Below the pieces are notes generated by a model. The model was not told where the DNA came from. It saw nothing but the letters and a program-made list of their open reading frames with translations, and did not search any database. Position numbers and translations under genes: made by a program. Source: Neovahlkampfia damariscottae (Eukaryota > Heterolobosea > Selenaionea > Neovahlkampfiida > Neovahlkampfiidae). From it: 64,000 nt of DNA. Positions 11,701 through 25,018 of the stretch are shown here, piece after piece (position 1 is the first letter of the stretch; each line of letters opens with the position of its first letter). The stretch is taken from contig JABLTG010000045.1 in the NCBI GenBank assembly GCA_016618085.1, forward strand, positions 49,105 through 113,104, written 5' to 3'.

Positions 11701-14700
11701 TGTTTCAACTTCATTGATTTCTAATTTTAATTTTTTGCAAAGCATTTCAACTTCAAATTTTAAATTTAATTTTAATTTTTGAATATGATGAATTTCAACT
11801 AAAAGACTAACGATACCCATAATCCATGGATTGGGTGGTTTAATTACTTTTGAAATAGCACAACTGTTAAGAATTTTAACAATAAATGGAATAACAGCAA
11901 TCATTTTTCCACTTTCATAAGCATCAAAAACTAATTCTTTTAAATCTAAATCTTTTTTTAAAATTGGTTTGCTCATTGCAATTGTTAATGATCCTAACCA
12001 ACTTCCCAAATTTTTGAGTAAAGATCTTTCTGAATCTGATGTTCCTGATGTAATTCTATCACTGCCTAATAACTTTTTGATATTTCCATAAGTTTCTTTA
12101 AAGACTAACTTTTCCAATGTTTGATTTTTTAATTGTTCCAAAAATTGTTTATAAACATGATGGAAATTTGGTTCTAAACTAACTCTGTTGACAACAATAT
12201 ATGATGCTAAATATCCATAATAGTCAGGTGATAAATATTTTTGAAGTTCTGCACATTTGTCATTAATATTATTTGTTGACAAATTATTAACAATAAAATG
12301 TAATTTGTCTGCTGTCTTTTCATCTGGGACAATAACTGTATCTTGCTTTTCACTGGATTGTAATGTACTGATATCCATTGTGAAACTGAAACTATTAGAA
12401 TCACCCCATTCAGATTCAAATTGATTTCCTAAATTTGATCCAGATTTCTTTTTTGTTGGAGTTTTGACATTTGCTGCATTAATGTTTCTCACATTTGATT
12501 CCAATTGCACTCCTTTTTCAAGTTGTTGTTTCTTGATATTTGCTTCAGAAGGAGCTTCTGATCCTGAGCCAAGTTTTTCAGGTGTTTTTGGCATGAAAGG
12601 GTCATTAGATGTTGAAACTTGAGAGTTATTTCCGGCCTCGATATAGTAACTGAGATCAGGAATATCATTGAAAATATGTGGTAATTTTTCTAAGTGAGCA
12701 CAAAATTGAGGCCATTCTTGGAGTTTTGTTTTAAATTCATTCAATGACAATAAACCAAATTGATACATTCTTGCATTTGATGGATTTGTTAAAGCTTGAA
12801 GAACATAAATTAATCCAAACCTTAAAGTTTTTGCAACAATAAGTCCATTTTTAATGATACTACCAAATAGTTTTGCGACAATTTGAAGTTCTGTTGGTGG
12901 ATATTGTTCAAAAAATCTATACTCATCAAATAAATTGTGAATCATGCAACTATACAATTGTCTATCTCTTGGTTTTTTGGAATTCTTTAAATTTGTCATG
13001 TCATAAATTGCTTTGTCAATTGAAATGACTTTGTTGAAAACATTTTCAAAGAAATTACTCGCTTCTTTTTCAATATCTTCGGGAATTTGATAATCAGGTG
13101 TTGAAATATCACTTGTGATTTTTGGATCAGCATTTTTTAAAATTCTTTGAATTTCAGCTCCTAATTCTGGATTGATGTTCTTTTTTGAAGTAGCATATTG
13201 TTGGAGACATTTTAAAAATGTAATTGTAACATCTTGTGATAATGAAAATTGGTCTTGTTGTCCTCTTCTTTCTGATAAAAAGATAACCATTTCTTGAACG
13301 AAAACATCTTGATGTTTTGCCATAACTGATTTAAGCCAGTGATATAAATTGATGTGGTCTCTTTTTGATGCTAAAATGGCCAAGTTGATGGCAAATTTGA
13401 ATTGTTTTGTTTCAAGTATTGCTGCAATACATTTTAAGTTTTGTCCAATGTCCAAAATTGTTGTAATAGTTTGTGGGTTTTTAAGATAAGTTTCAGCTAA
13501 TAAAGCAACAAAAAGTTGTTGGTTTACTGTCATCAATTGTTCTAAAACCATATATGATGTTTTATGTGATTTGATAAATGATGGAAAAATGGACCATAAT
13601 AATTCTGTTTGAAGTGGTTGATTTTGTGTTTGTGATTGAGCAATAACAATTAACATTTGTTCTGGATTTTGTTTCATTGGAAGATCAAATATTTTTTTAA
13701 CTTTTTTAACATTATCTGTATCTCCTAAATTTAAAAGTGTTTCAACTAAATCTAATGAATTCCAAGTTGGATTTGGTTTTTTTGTAAAAAAGTCAGTATT
13801 GATCTTTCTTGTGGTTAAACTAAAGTTTACAACATCTGGTGGTGCATCTACAGCCATTGAAATAATTGAAAGTTGTCCTTTTTTATTCTTCCAGATTGGT
13901 CCAACAATACAATCAACAGGAAATGACTTTTCTTCAAGTTTTTTGTAAAAAATGTTCAACAATGCGAATCCTTTTTGGTCTTTGAGCTTAAAATCAGGAT
14001 AATCCAATTGAACAATAACGTTTCTCCAAACTACATTAAAAAACTAAAAATGAATAAATAAAAAAAGAAACTTACTTTCTTTTTTAAGTAGGAAATCATG
14101 TTTTCAAGATTCCAAGTGGTCATTTTAGAATCTTTTTTATGATGATCCATGATTGAAGAAGCAATAACATTTTTTGAGTTTGAACTTGAGTCTAGTCCTG
14201 AATGTGTTGTGATAATCATACCAATTGTTTGAGCAAGATCTGATTCTGTGATGTTATCAAACTTTGAAAAAATTTCTGTGATTATTTCTACTGAAGAAGT
14301 TGCGGTATATCCAATTTCTCTAAATACACCGCTTAAATTGCTTGGAGTGAAATTTTTTTCATAGTTTCTGTTGAAAATGAATTAAAAAAAAAAAAAAAAC
14401 GTTGAGTCATCATTGAATTCTGGGAAAAGTTGAGAATTAACAACATTTGATCTGTTTTTAAAAGCTTTAACAATGTCTCCTTTTTCACTTGAAAACTCTG
14501 AAACTGAGGAAACAAATAAAAGGAAATGATGAACCACGTTATCAGCAAGTGTAGTAGGCCCTTGTTCTAAGATTTCTGGCAGCTTTGTTTTGAGGAATAT
14601 AACACCTTGATTTAAAGTTAGAGACACATTTTTAGAACTTACCTTCTTCTTGACTTTTTTGATTCATACTTTGACTTAAACCAAGTCCAATTAAAACTTG

Positions 14701-15088
14701 TTGAGAAAGTGGTAAGCCTAACACCTTTGAAATTTGAGAAACAAATTCTCCTTTTGCCTTGTTTATGCCTTCTAAAACTTCTATGATAAAAGAAACAAAA
14801 TTGCTGCTTGTTGATAATTGAATGAAGTTCTGAGTTAGAAGTTGAACTTTAAGGTCTTTGTTTGAAATATTTTGAAAATTAATATCTGTTAATAATGTTT
14901 TGAATAAAAATCTTCGTGCTTCGTAGCCATAAGCAGTTAATAACTAAAAGAATTAGATTAGACAAAAAAAAAAGAGGTTGTACTTTTTCAATTTCAGCGC
15001 AACTGGAACGAAAGTTCTTTTTGGTTAAGTTTTGAGTAAGAGCTTTAATTTGATTTGAAACATTGGACGATAAATCTGTGTCCGACAT
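8791..15088 (-). CDS. CNOT1: CCR4-NOT complex scaffold
   Basis: Exons 14984-15088, 14643-14943, 14401-14605, 14076-14367 and 8791-14043 give 2051 residues, somewhat shorter than the human protein (about 2370). The CNOT9-binding block is clear around residues 1150-1290 (AVAIDRAVREIIAPVVKRSV and NLAMVTCKDPL). The C-terminal Not1 domain includes NALANQLRYPNNHTHYFSCI and [20 protein letters not shown]. The scaffold assembles the deadenylases that shorten mRNA tails. I chose the ATG at 15088 (MSDTDLSS). The frame stays open further upstream to a TTG at 15154, but that lies inside the ATTGG box at 15151-15155. Confidence 0.96.
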
Positions 15089-15208
15089 TTTTTGTAACGA
15101 CTTGTCTTTCTGTTTGAATCTCTTTGAAAATTTGATTCGTTCCTGAGTATCCAATCAGATAACTCACGGAATTATAAAGACAAAAATAAAATTTAAAAAT
15201 AACGATTT

Positions 15209-15806
15209 TTATTTTTTAACTTTTTTCTTTTTAAAAGCAAATCTGATTGTTGTTTTATCACCTTTTTTTTTTTAAAAAAATTAAAAACAAACCGTTTGTA
15301 AAAATTTCTGGAGTTTCTCCATTTCTGTATTTTTGAACCCAATGTAATATCCATTTTCTTTGTTTAACTGGTATTTCTTTATATTTCATTGTTTTTGACT
15401 TCATTGTAAATAAATCCTCCCTAATTTATGATAACTTTTTTAAAAAAAATTAATTTTACCATGATTGAAAATGTTCCAAATGACTTTAATTTATTTAAAA
15501 AAAATAAAACTTCTTACTCTACACAACTTTTTCCAATTTTCTCAAGAAAACTTTCAACCTTTCAAATTTAAATAAATAACGAATTCATACCGTCAAACCA
15601 CCTATAATTTTAATTTTTTTTTTTTTTGAATAATTACGTCTTCTTCTTGGTACAACAGAAGGATGATAAAATGGTCTTTGAACTTTTGGTTTTTCGACTT
15701 CCTCGTCACTGTCTAATTTTATTTTATTCAATGAAAATTGTCTAATTCCAGAATGTGTTTTGAAATTTTTCAACAAATTGATGGATTTTTTTTGAACAAA
15801 ATTCAT
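15209..15806 (-). CDS. Mitoribosomal small-subunit protein mS41 (IGR motif)
   Basis: Six exons (15638-15806, 15591-15601, 15518-15558, 15460-15483, 15293-15420, 15209-15261) give 141 residues. Exons of 11, 41 and 24 nt sit in the middle; only this splicing yields GLTVESFLEKIGKSC, HLEHFQSWEDLFTMKSKTMK and PVKQRKWILHWVQKYRNGE, the IGR-motif domain of Fyv4/mS41. The canonical IGR tripeptide reads IGK here. The N-terminus is rich in basic and hydroxylated residues, which fits mitochondrial import. The five introns are 31-39 nt. Confidence 0.85.
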
Positions 15807-15942
15807 TGTTGTTGAGATTCAAGCAAAAAACAATTTTACTGGTTGAAAATTTTTGACCAATGAACTGCTCAACTTAACCAGTTTAGAAAAAATCACCATA
15901 AAATGTCAACCGAATAACCAACTTTTTGACAAACCAAAAAAT

Positions 15943-17070
15943 ATGAAGGCTATTAAATCTATGAAGAGTACATCTTACCTTTTATTTAAATTTCAAAAGG
16001 ACTCTTTTCAAAAACTACATTAGATACTTTTGGAATTGATTTACAACAAAGAATGTACTATGAAAAAAAAAATTTACAGAATGAGTATGACGTGCCTATA
16101 ATCGTAGAGTCAATTATTGAAAATATCAAAAAAAAAAGTTTTTATTTTTTTTTTAATGTTAAAATTTTTTTATTAGCAATTAAGGAAGAAGGGATGTTCA
16201 GAATTTCAATTGAACAAAAAATTTTAGCAGAACATATTCAAAATATCAATACAGAAAAGGATTTTGATTACTCAACACTTTCAATTCATACTTTATGTTG
16301 TTTATTAAAAGAGTACTTTAGAAGTTTACCAGAACCTTTAACAACCAGGGATGGTTGTGAAATATTATCCAAAATATCAAGTAAAACTAAAATTAAAATT
16401 AAAAAAAATCAAAGAAAAATCCATTTCAGAAAACCAAAAAATTGAAGAAATTAGACTTTGGTTAACATCCCTTCCAAAATTCAATTTCTCAGTTCTAAAG
16501 AAATTATTCAATTTTTTGAATTTAATTAGTACTGGAGAAGAATATAAGAAATGTAAAATGTCCTCCAAAAATTTAGCTATTGTTTTTATGTCAACTATAA
16601 ATTTGACATCTTCATCTGAAGGACAACTTGTTTTAATCTTAGCTGAAAATTCAAATAATTTAATTGAATGTGTTGAATTAATGATCAATTCTGTTGATTA
16701 TTTATTCTTTGAAGATCATTTTGAACCAGAAGAAGATGAATTTTCAGTAGTTTTTTCATCATCACCTTTTGAAGATTTTCTTGTAAAAAAGTTAAATACC
16801 ATTGAACAAGAAATAAAAGACTTGAAAGAAGAATTGAAGAAACATTCAAAAAAAATTGAAAAAATTGAATCAAAATTTGATAAATTCGAATTAAATTTTG
16901 ACAATTATTCAAAAAATGAAAGTAAAGAAATTTCTCGTTTAAAGAAACTTTTATTTGATCAAACAATGAAAGTTGATGAATTGTCAGCAATTGTCAAAAA
17001 GAAAAATGATAAACCAAAGTTCACTTATAATCATAGAGGTGAGATTATGTCAAAAATGCCTTTCCATTGA
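15943..17070 (+). CDS. RhoGAP domain protein with C-terminal coiled coil
   Basis: Exons 15943-15967, 16000-16137, 16177-16380 and 16415-17070 give 340 residues. The RhoGAP core contains FGIDLQQR, VPIIVESIIENI, EEGMFRIS with the candidate arginine finger, LLKEYFRSLPEPL, and SSKNLAIVFM. Residues from about 240 on are Lys/Glu-rich heptads (EQEIKDLKEELKKHSKKIEK and following), a likely coiled coil. It should turn off a Rho-family GTPase. The nearest CCAAT is about 85 bp upstream and may be shared with mS41. Confidence 0.87.
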
Positions 17071-17166
17071 TTGATTTTGTTCAATAAAAAAAAATAAAAA
17101 AAATAATCCAATTAAAACGCTTCTTTTTTTTTTTAAAGAGGTTACGACACGCAAAAGGAAAAAAAA

Positions 17167-18206
17167 ATGAATATCGATATTTGTATCGCTAAACTGGAAA
17201 AAGGTCGTCTATTAAGTGAATATGAAGTCAAATTTATTTCAGAAAAAGTTCCTGAACTTTTAATTGAAGAAGCCAATGTACAACAGATACAAAGTCCAGT
17301 CACGATTGTTGGAGACCTTCATGGTCAATTTGAAGATGTATTAGAACTGTTCAGAATAGGTGGTAAAGTACCAGACACAAATTATTTATTCCTTGGAAAT
17401 TATGTCGACAGGTAACATTTTTAAAAAAATTTTTTTTAAACAACTCTAAAACAGAGGTTACGATAGTGTTGAAACAATTTCCTTAATAACATGTTATAAA
17501 TTAAAATATGGAACAAGAATCACTATGTTAAGAGGAAATCATGAATCATCAAAAGTCACACAAGTAAGAAGAGAATTAAAAAATTAAAAAAAAAAAAGGT
17601 TTATGGATTTTACTCTGAATGTGTCATGAAATATGGTAATCCAAACGTTTGGAAATATTTCACTGCGATGTTTGATTATCTTGCAATTGCGGCGTTAATC
17701 GACAATAAAATATTTTGTGTGCATGGAGGACTATCAAGAAATTGTAAGAAAAAAGAAAAAAGTGAATACTTACTCTTATAGGTTCTACAATTGATCAAAT
17801 TCGTACTTTAGAAAGATTTAAAGATATACCAGCTGTTGGTTTATTGACAGATTTAGTTTGGTCAGATCCAGATACTCAAAGGAAAGGTTTTTCATTTTCT
17901 CAACGTGGTCCTGGTTGTGTATTTGGTGCAGATAAAGTTAAATCATTTATACATGGAAATAAATTAGATCATATTGTAAGAAGTCATCAACTTTGTATGG
18001 ATGGATATCAAACTATTTTTAATGGATCACTTACAACTATTTGGAGTGCTCCAAATTTCGTTAATAAATGTGGTAATGTTGCTTGTATTGTTGAAGTTGA
18101 TCAAAAATTACAAAGATTTCATAATGTATTTACAGAGGCTCCAAAATATGACACAAAAAAAAAGGAAAAGAACAAATCAGAATATTATACTGAATATTTC
18201 TTATAG
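17167..18206 (+). CDS. PP2A/4/6-like Ser/Thr phosphatase with a substituted metal ligand
   Basis: Exons 17167-17411, 17455-17563, 17599-17743 and 17782-18206 give 307 residues, the size of PP2A catalytic subunits. GDLHGQF, RGNHES, CVHGGLS, SDP, RSHQL and SAPNF all fall where expected. The metal motif normally GDxVDRG reads GNYVDRG: the codon at 17398-17400 is AAT instead of GAT or GAC. In PPP enzymes that Asp bridges both metals. The C-terminus EYFL resembles the methylated DYFL tail of PP2A-type enzymes, so holoenzyme assembly may persist. It could be a weakened or pseudo-phosphatase. Confidence 0.9.
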
Positions 18207-18222
18207 AAAAAATAAATTTTTT

Positions 18223-20652
18223 TTATTCAAATTCAATTAATTTTTGTTGTCCTGAAACAACATCAGCAACTGAAACATTAATTGCTTTTACAACACCTTC
18301 TGATTTTGCTCTGAGAATATTTTGCATTTTCATTGCTTCAATAACACATAATTCTTGATTTGCGAAAACTTTATCACCAACTTTAACGTTGATTGAAATT
18401 AAAGCACCTGGCATTGGAGATAAAAGGAATTTTGAAAAATCTTCTGGTGGTCTATAAGGCATGTGTTTTAAGAGTTTTTTGTTTGTTGGTGTTAAAACTG
18501 TAATTTCAAATCTTGTTCCTTTATATTGAAGAATATATCCTTTTGCAGTTTTTTCAACAATTTGAATAATTAAATTTTCAGAATTATTGAATGAAACTTT
18601 TAAAATCATTTGTCCAACATTCCATTCAACTTTTGCGTTCATTTCTTCACCATTTTCATCTATAATCGAAAATTCTGAATTTGAAAGTGATTTAATTGAA
18701 ATTTCTTCACCAGAATCTTGTTCAACTTTTTCTTCTTGTTTATTGAATTGAACATCATAAACAACTTGTTTCATAACTTTTTCAAATTTTGAAACTGAAT
18801 ATCCTCTAATAGTTGTCATTAATTGAACGATACCAGCAGTACAAAGTAAATAATGTTTTTCTTGTTTTGTCATTTCAATTCCTTTAAAACCTTCTGGGTA
18901 TTTATCTTGAATGAAATTTGTTGTAATATTTCCTTCAATGTAATCTTTATCAATTAAAACAGAACGTAACAATGAAATGTTATTTGTTACTCCATTAATG
19001 ATATATTTATCAAGTGCTTCAATCATTTTTAATCTTGATTCTTCTCTTGTTTTGCCAAATGTAATTAATTTACTAATCATTGGATCATAATAAACTGAAA
19101 TCTCACTTCCTTCTTCAATACCTGAATCAACACGAACACTTCCATCTTTTTCAAATGGTTCAACATATTTATCTAAACTTCCAATGGAAGGTGAAAAATT
19201 ATTCAATGGATCTTCTGCATAAACTCTTGATTCTGTAGCATGTCCAAGAATTGGGACATGTGCTTGGTCAATTTCTAATTTATTTCCAGCTGCAACATTA
19301 ATCATTTGTTCAACAATATCAACTCCTGTGATGTATTCTGTAATTGGATGTTCAACTTGTAAACGTGTACTGTGTTAAATTTTTGTGTTAAAAAAATTTT
19401 TTTTTTTTTTTTTACTTCATTTCAAGGAAATAAAAATTTTTTTTTGCATCAACCAACATTTCAACTGTTTGGTTAATAAAAAAAAGTTTTTTTTTTTACC
19501 TGTTCCTGCGGATACATAATTTACTTGTTTAGCCAATCTGACTGCTTGTTCACCCATTGCTTTTCTTGTTTCTGGATCAAGCACAACAGAAGGAGCTTCT
19601 TCAATAACTTTTTGATTTCTTCTTTGAATTGAACATTCTCTTTCATTTAAATAAACGTGATTTCCATGTCTATCACATAATACTTGAATTTCAATGTGTC
19701 TTGGTTCTTCAATATATTTTTCAACTAACATTGAGTCATCATTGAACTAATTAAGGTTAATTTTGGTTTAATTTTTTACATTTCTCATTGCTTCTCTTTG
19801 ACTTAATCTGAAACCTTCTGTTAATTCTTTATCATCCCAACAGACTCTCATTCCTTTTCCACCACCTCCTTTGGCAGCTTTCACCATAACTAAAAAATTT
19901 TTTGTAAAATTTTTTGTTGTATTTACCTGGGTATCCAATTTTATTTGCTACTTCAACAGCGATTTCTGGTGTTTCAACATTTCCATTTTTTAAATTTGGA
20001 AAAAGTACGAAATCATCACTTCCAGAAATTACATTAACTTTAGCTGCATGTGCAATATGTTTACTTTCAATTTTATCACCCATAGCTATGGTAATAAAAA
20101 TTTGTTAAAAAAAAAAAAAATCAAACCATGAATAGCTTCTGAATCAGGTCCAATAAAAACAATTCCATTTTCTTGTAATGCTTTTTGGAAGTATTCATTT
20201 TCTGAAAGAAAACCAAAACCAGGATGAACAGCTTCAGCACCTGTATCTTTACAAGCTTGAATAACATTTTCAATTTTATTATAACTTTCACTAACAGTTG
20301 ATGGTCCCTTAAATTGAATTAAAAAAAAAACTTTTCAAAATAAATTTACAACATAATAAGATTCATCTATTTGAATGTGTTAAAAAAAAATGCTCTATTT
20401 TTTGTACCTGCATATTTAACATGTTTTGAATTTTCATCAGCATCTGAATAGATAGCAACTGTTTTGATACCCATTTTTTTACATGTTCTCATAATTCTAA
20501 CAGCAATTTCACCTCTATTGGAAACTAAAATTTTGTTAAAACTCTTTCGGATAATTTAAGCTTTTTTTTTTTGTTTTTACTTTCTTTTCTGAAGTTGAAT
20601 AGAATTTTGAAAAGTTCAAAATTAAAACTTTCTTCTTCACTTGTCTCAGCAT
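18223..20652 (-). CDS. PCCA: Propionyl-CoA carboxylase alpha subunit (one-base frame break)
   Basis: Nine exons: 20581-20652, 20408-20543, 20350-20366 (17 nt), 20127-20307, 19927-20085, 19780-19889, 19500-19746, 19417-19464, 18223-19369. The biotin carboxylase domain ([52 protein letters not shown]) is followed by the biotinyl domain with [12 protein letters not shown], where the lysine of MKM takes biotin. The N-terminus [20 protein letters not shown] suggests a mitochondrial matrix protein. The exon at 19417-19464 is one base short: T8 at 19438-19445 must be T9 to keep frame between VEMLVDAKK and FYFLEMNTRLQ. Methylcrotonyl-CoA carboxylase is less likely. Confidence 0.9.
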
Positions 20653-20758
20653 AATTTATTTTTTTGATTGGTCAAAGTAGATGATTGGTTTTTTTCATGT
20701 TTAAAAAAAAAATTGAAGTAAAAAAATTTAGTTTTTTTATTTTTTATTTTTATGATTT

Positions 20759-21500
20759 TTATTTTATCCTGACTTTAATAGCTCCTCTTTTTGCTTTTTT
20801 TAATGGAATCCAACCTTCATAAACGTCTTCTTCAGCTGTTATGGTACATTCACCTATTAATGTATTTTCATTCAGAATTTCATCAAAATCAAACACTTCA
20901 ATTTTAATTTCAGAAGTCTTTGAACTTGGAAAAAACGAAAATTGTTCGTTCCATTGAGGATTGAAAGTTGTTGAACAGATTTTAGTTTTCTTCACTATGT
21001 CCTCTAACGATACAACTACAAAAGCATCCTATTTTCTACAATTAATATTAATATTATTACTGGTTCTCCTTTGAAACCCTTATCGATTTCCATTAACTCT
21101 TTTGCTTCGAAGATTGTGACAAACACATTTTCTACCAAGACTTCATTTTCAATTTCTTCTGGAGTAGGTGTTATCATTTTGTTAAAAACACCTGGAGTTA
21201 TTTTTTAAAACAAAAAAAAGACTTACCTAAAATTGGGTTTGAGCTTCGTTTATCAAATATTGAATGGTTATCTTTTGATGATAAATGTGATGTTCGAGAG
21301 AGAGTTTTTCTTTCTTTGGGTTTTGGTTTTGAGTTCTGGTTTTGTTCGTTTAATTGTTGTACTGTTTGAGGACCTGGATCACCTGCTTCATATCTTATTT
21401 CTTCTTCATAATCATAATCTGATGCATCAGCTAGTTTTTGCTGAGAATCTAACCCAAGCTTGGAGAAAACATTCTTCATTTCGCTATTCTGACTTGACAC
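20759..21500 (-). CDS. C2-domain protein with disordered N-terminus
   Basis: Exons 21227-21500, 21061-21191 and 20759-21028 give 224 residues. The first half is low-complexity and charged. From about residue 115 a C2 domain follows: VFVTIFEAKELMEIDKG, then DAFVVVSLEDI, KICSTTFNPQWNEQFSF, VFDFDEIL and TLIGECTI. Several Asp positions of the calcium-binding loops remain (EID, EPDAF, FDFDE), others are Asn or Glu, so calcium binding is uncertain. Its cellular role is unknown. ATTGG lies at 21514-21518. Confidence 0.75.
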
Positions 21501-21647
21501 TAAAAAGATTCTAATTGGAGGAAAATGGAAGTCTAAAATTAAAATTAAAATTATCCAAAAAAATTATAATTGAATCAAATTATTAAATTTTATTTTTTTG
21601 AATTCAATATTTTAAACCAATCGGAATTGTCATAATTTTAAACCATA

Positions 21648-23892
<2,245 letters not shown>

Positions 23893-23952
23893 AGAATTTT
23901 GTAAAAAAAAATAAACCAATAAAAATTCACTTTTTTTCAATCAACAAACAAG

Positions 23953-25018
23953 ATGAACAAAGAACAATTTCCAAAGAAAAAAAAAAGAAAATACGGTGAT
24001 GAACAAGAATACCCTTACAAAAATAATGAGTTAGATTCACAAAAAATTGATCAAAACATCTATGAAGTTTGATTTTTCTTCTAAAAATGAAAGTATGGAA
24101 ATTATGATGATTATTATAGATTTAGAAATAATATAGACTCATATTACAGAATTAATTTATTTAGAGACAACAAAGATTTTTTTGAAAAAAAACAAATTTT
24201 GGATATTGGATGTAATTCAGGAGAATTATCGTAAGAATTTTTTTTGTCAACTAATATTTTTAGACTTCAAATTGCAAAAAATATTGAAGTTAAAAAATAC
24301 CTTGGAATTGATATTGACGAATATTTGATTCAAAAAGCACATGAAAATAAAGAAAGGATAATTGCTGCACAATTGAGTAATTTTTCTTGAAATTTAATGG
24401 GTTAATAGGAAGATTAATGCATGTAGGTAGAGATTTGACAAATTTTTTTCCAAGAAACGTTTTTATTTTTTAATTTGAAATTTACCATTTTTTAGGTTGA
24501 ATTTAAATCAGGAAATTTCTTGGAATATGATTTTGGTGATGTACAATTTAATACCATTCTTTGGTATATTAACATAATTAATAACTAAATTTCCATTAGT
24601 TTGTCAATTACAAAATGGTAAAGAAATTTAACACAAATTTAACACGAATTCTAATAGGATTCATCTAAATTGGGGTGATGAAGGAATTAAGAATTTTTTT
24701 AAAAAAATGGCAAATTTGTTGACAAAAAATGGTATTTTAATTTTAGAACCTCAAAAATTCTCAACATATGATCGTAAAAAAGACTTAACAAAAGTGATTT
24801 AAAAAATTTCTAATTTTGTTGACAGACAATTTCTGAGAATTTCCAAAATATCAAATTCAAACCTGATGAATTTATAAATTATTTCGAAAATGAATTGAAT
24901 TTCAAATTGATTTTTGAAAAGTAACTTCCCAACCAATTAAATTTTATATTTTTTTAGGAAAGAAGAAGAAGAAAAAGTTGGATTCAAAAGAGTCATTTAT
25001 TTCTTAAGAAAAGTATGA
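23953..25018 (+). CDS. Bin3/MEPCE-type RNA 5'-phosphate methyltransferase
   Basis: Nine exons (23953-24066, 24094-24230, 24264-24376, 24409-24458, 24496-24563, 24600-24617, 24658-24793, 24826-24920, 24958-25018) give 263 residues. YGNYDDYYRFR, ILDIGCNSGELSLQIA, GIDIDEYLIQKA and LCLSITKWIHLNWGDEGI are hallmarks of the Bin3 family, which caps 7SK snRNA or other RNAs with a gamma-methyl group from SAM. One intron is only 27 nt (24067-24093) and one exon only 18 nt. The 3' end overlaps the convergent HEXXH gene by 15 bp. Confidence 0.88.

Noticed and set aside
15088-15154. Upstream extension of CNOT1 starting at 15154
   Set aside because: The first codon is TTG and lies inside the ATTGG promoter box; ATG 15088 fits better.
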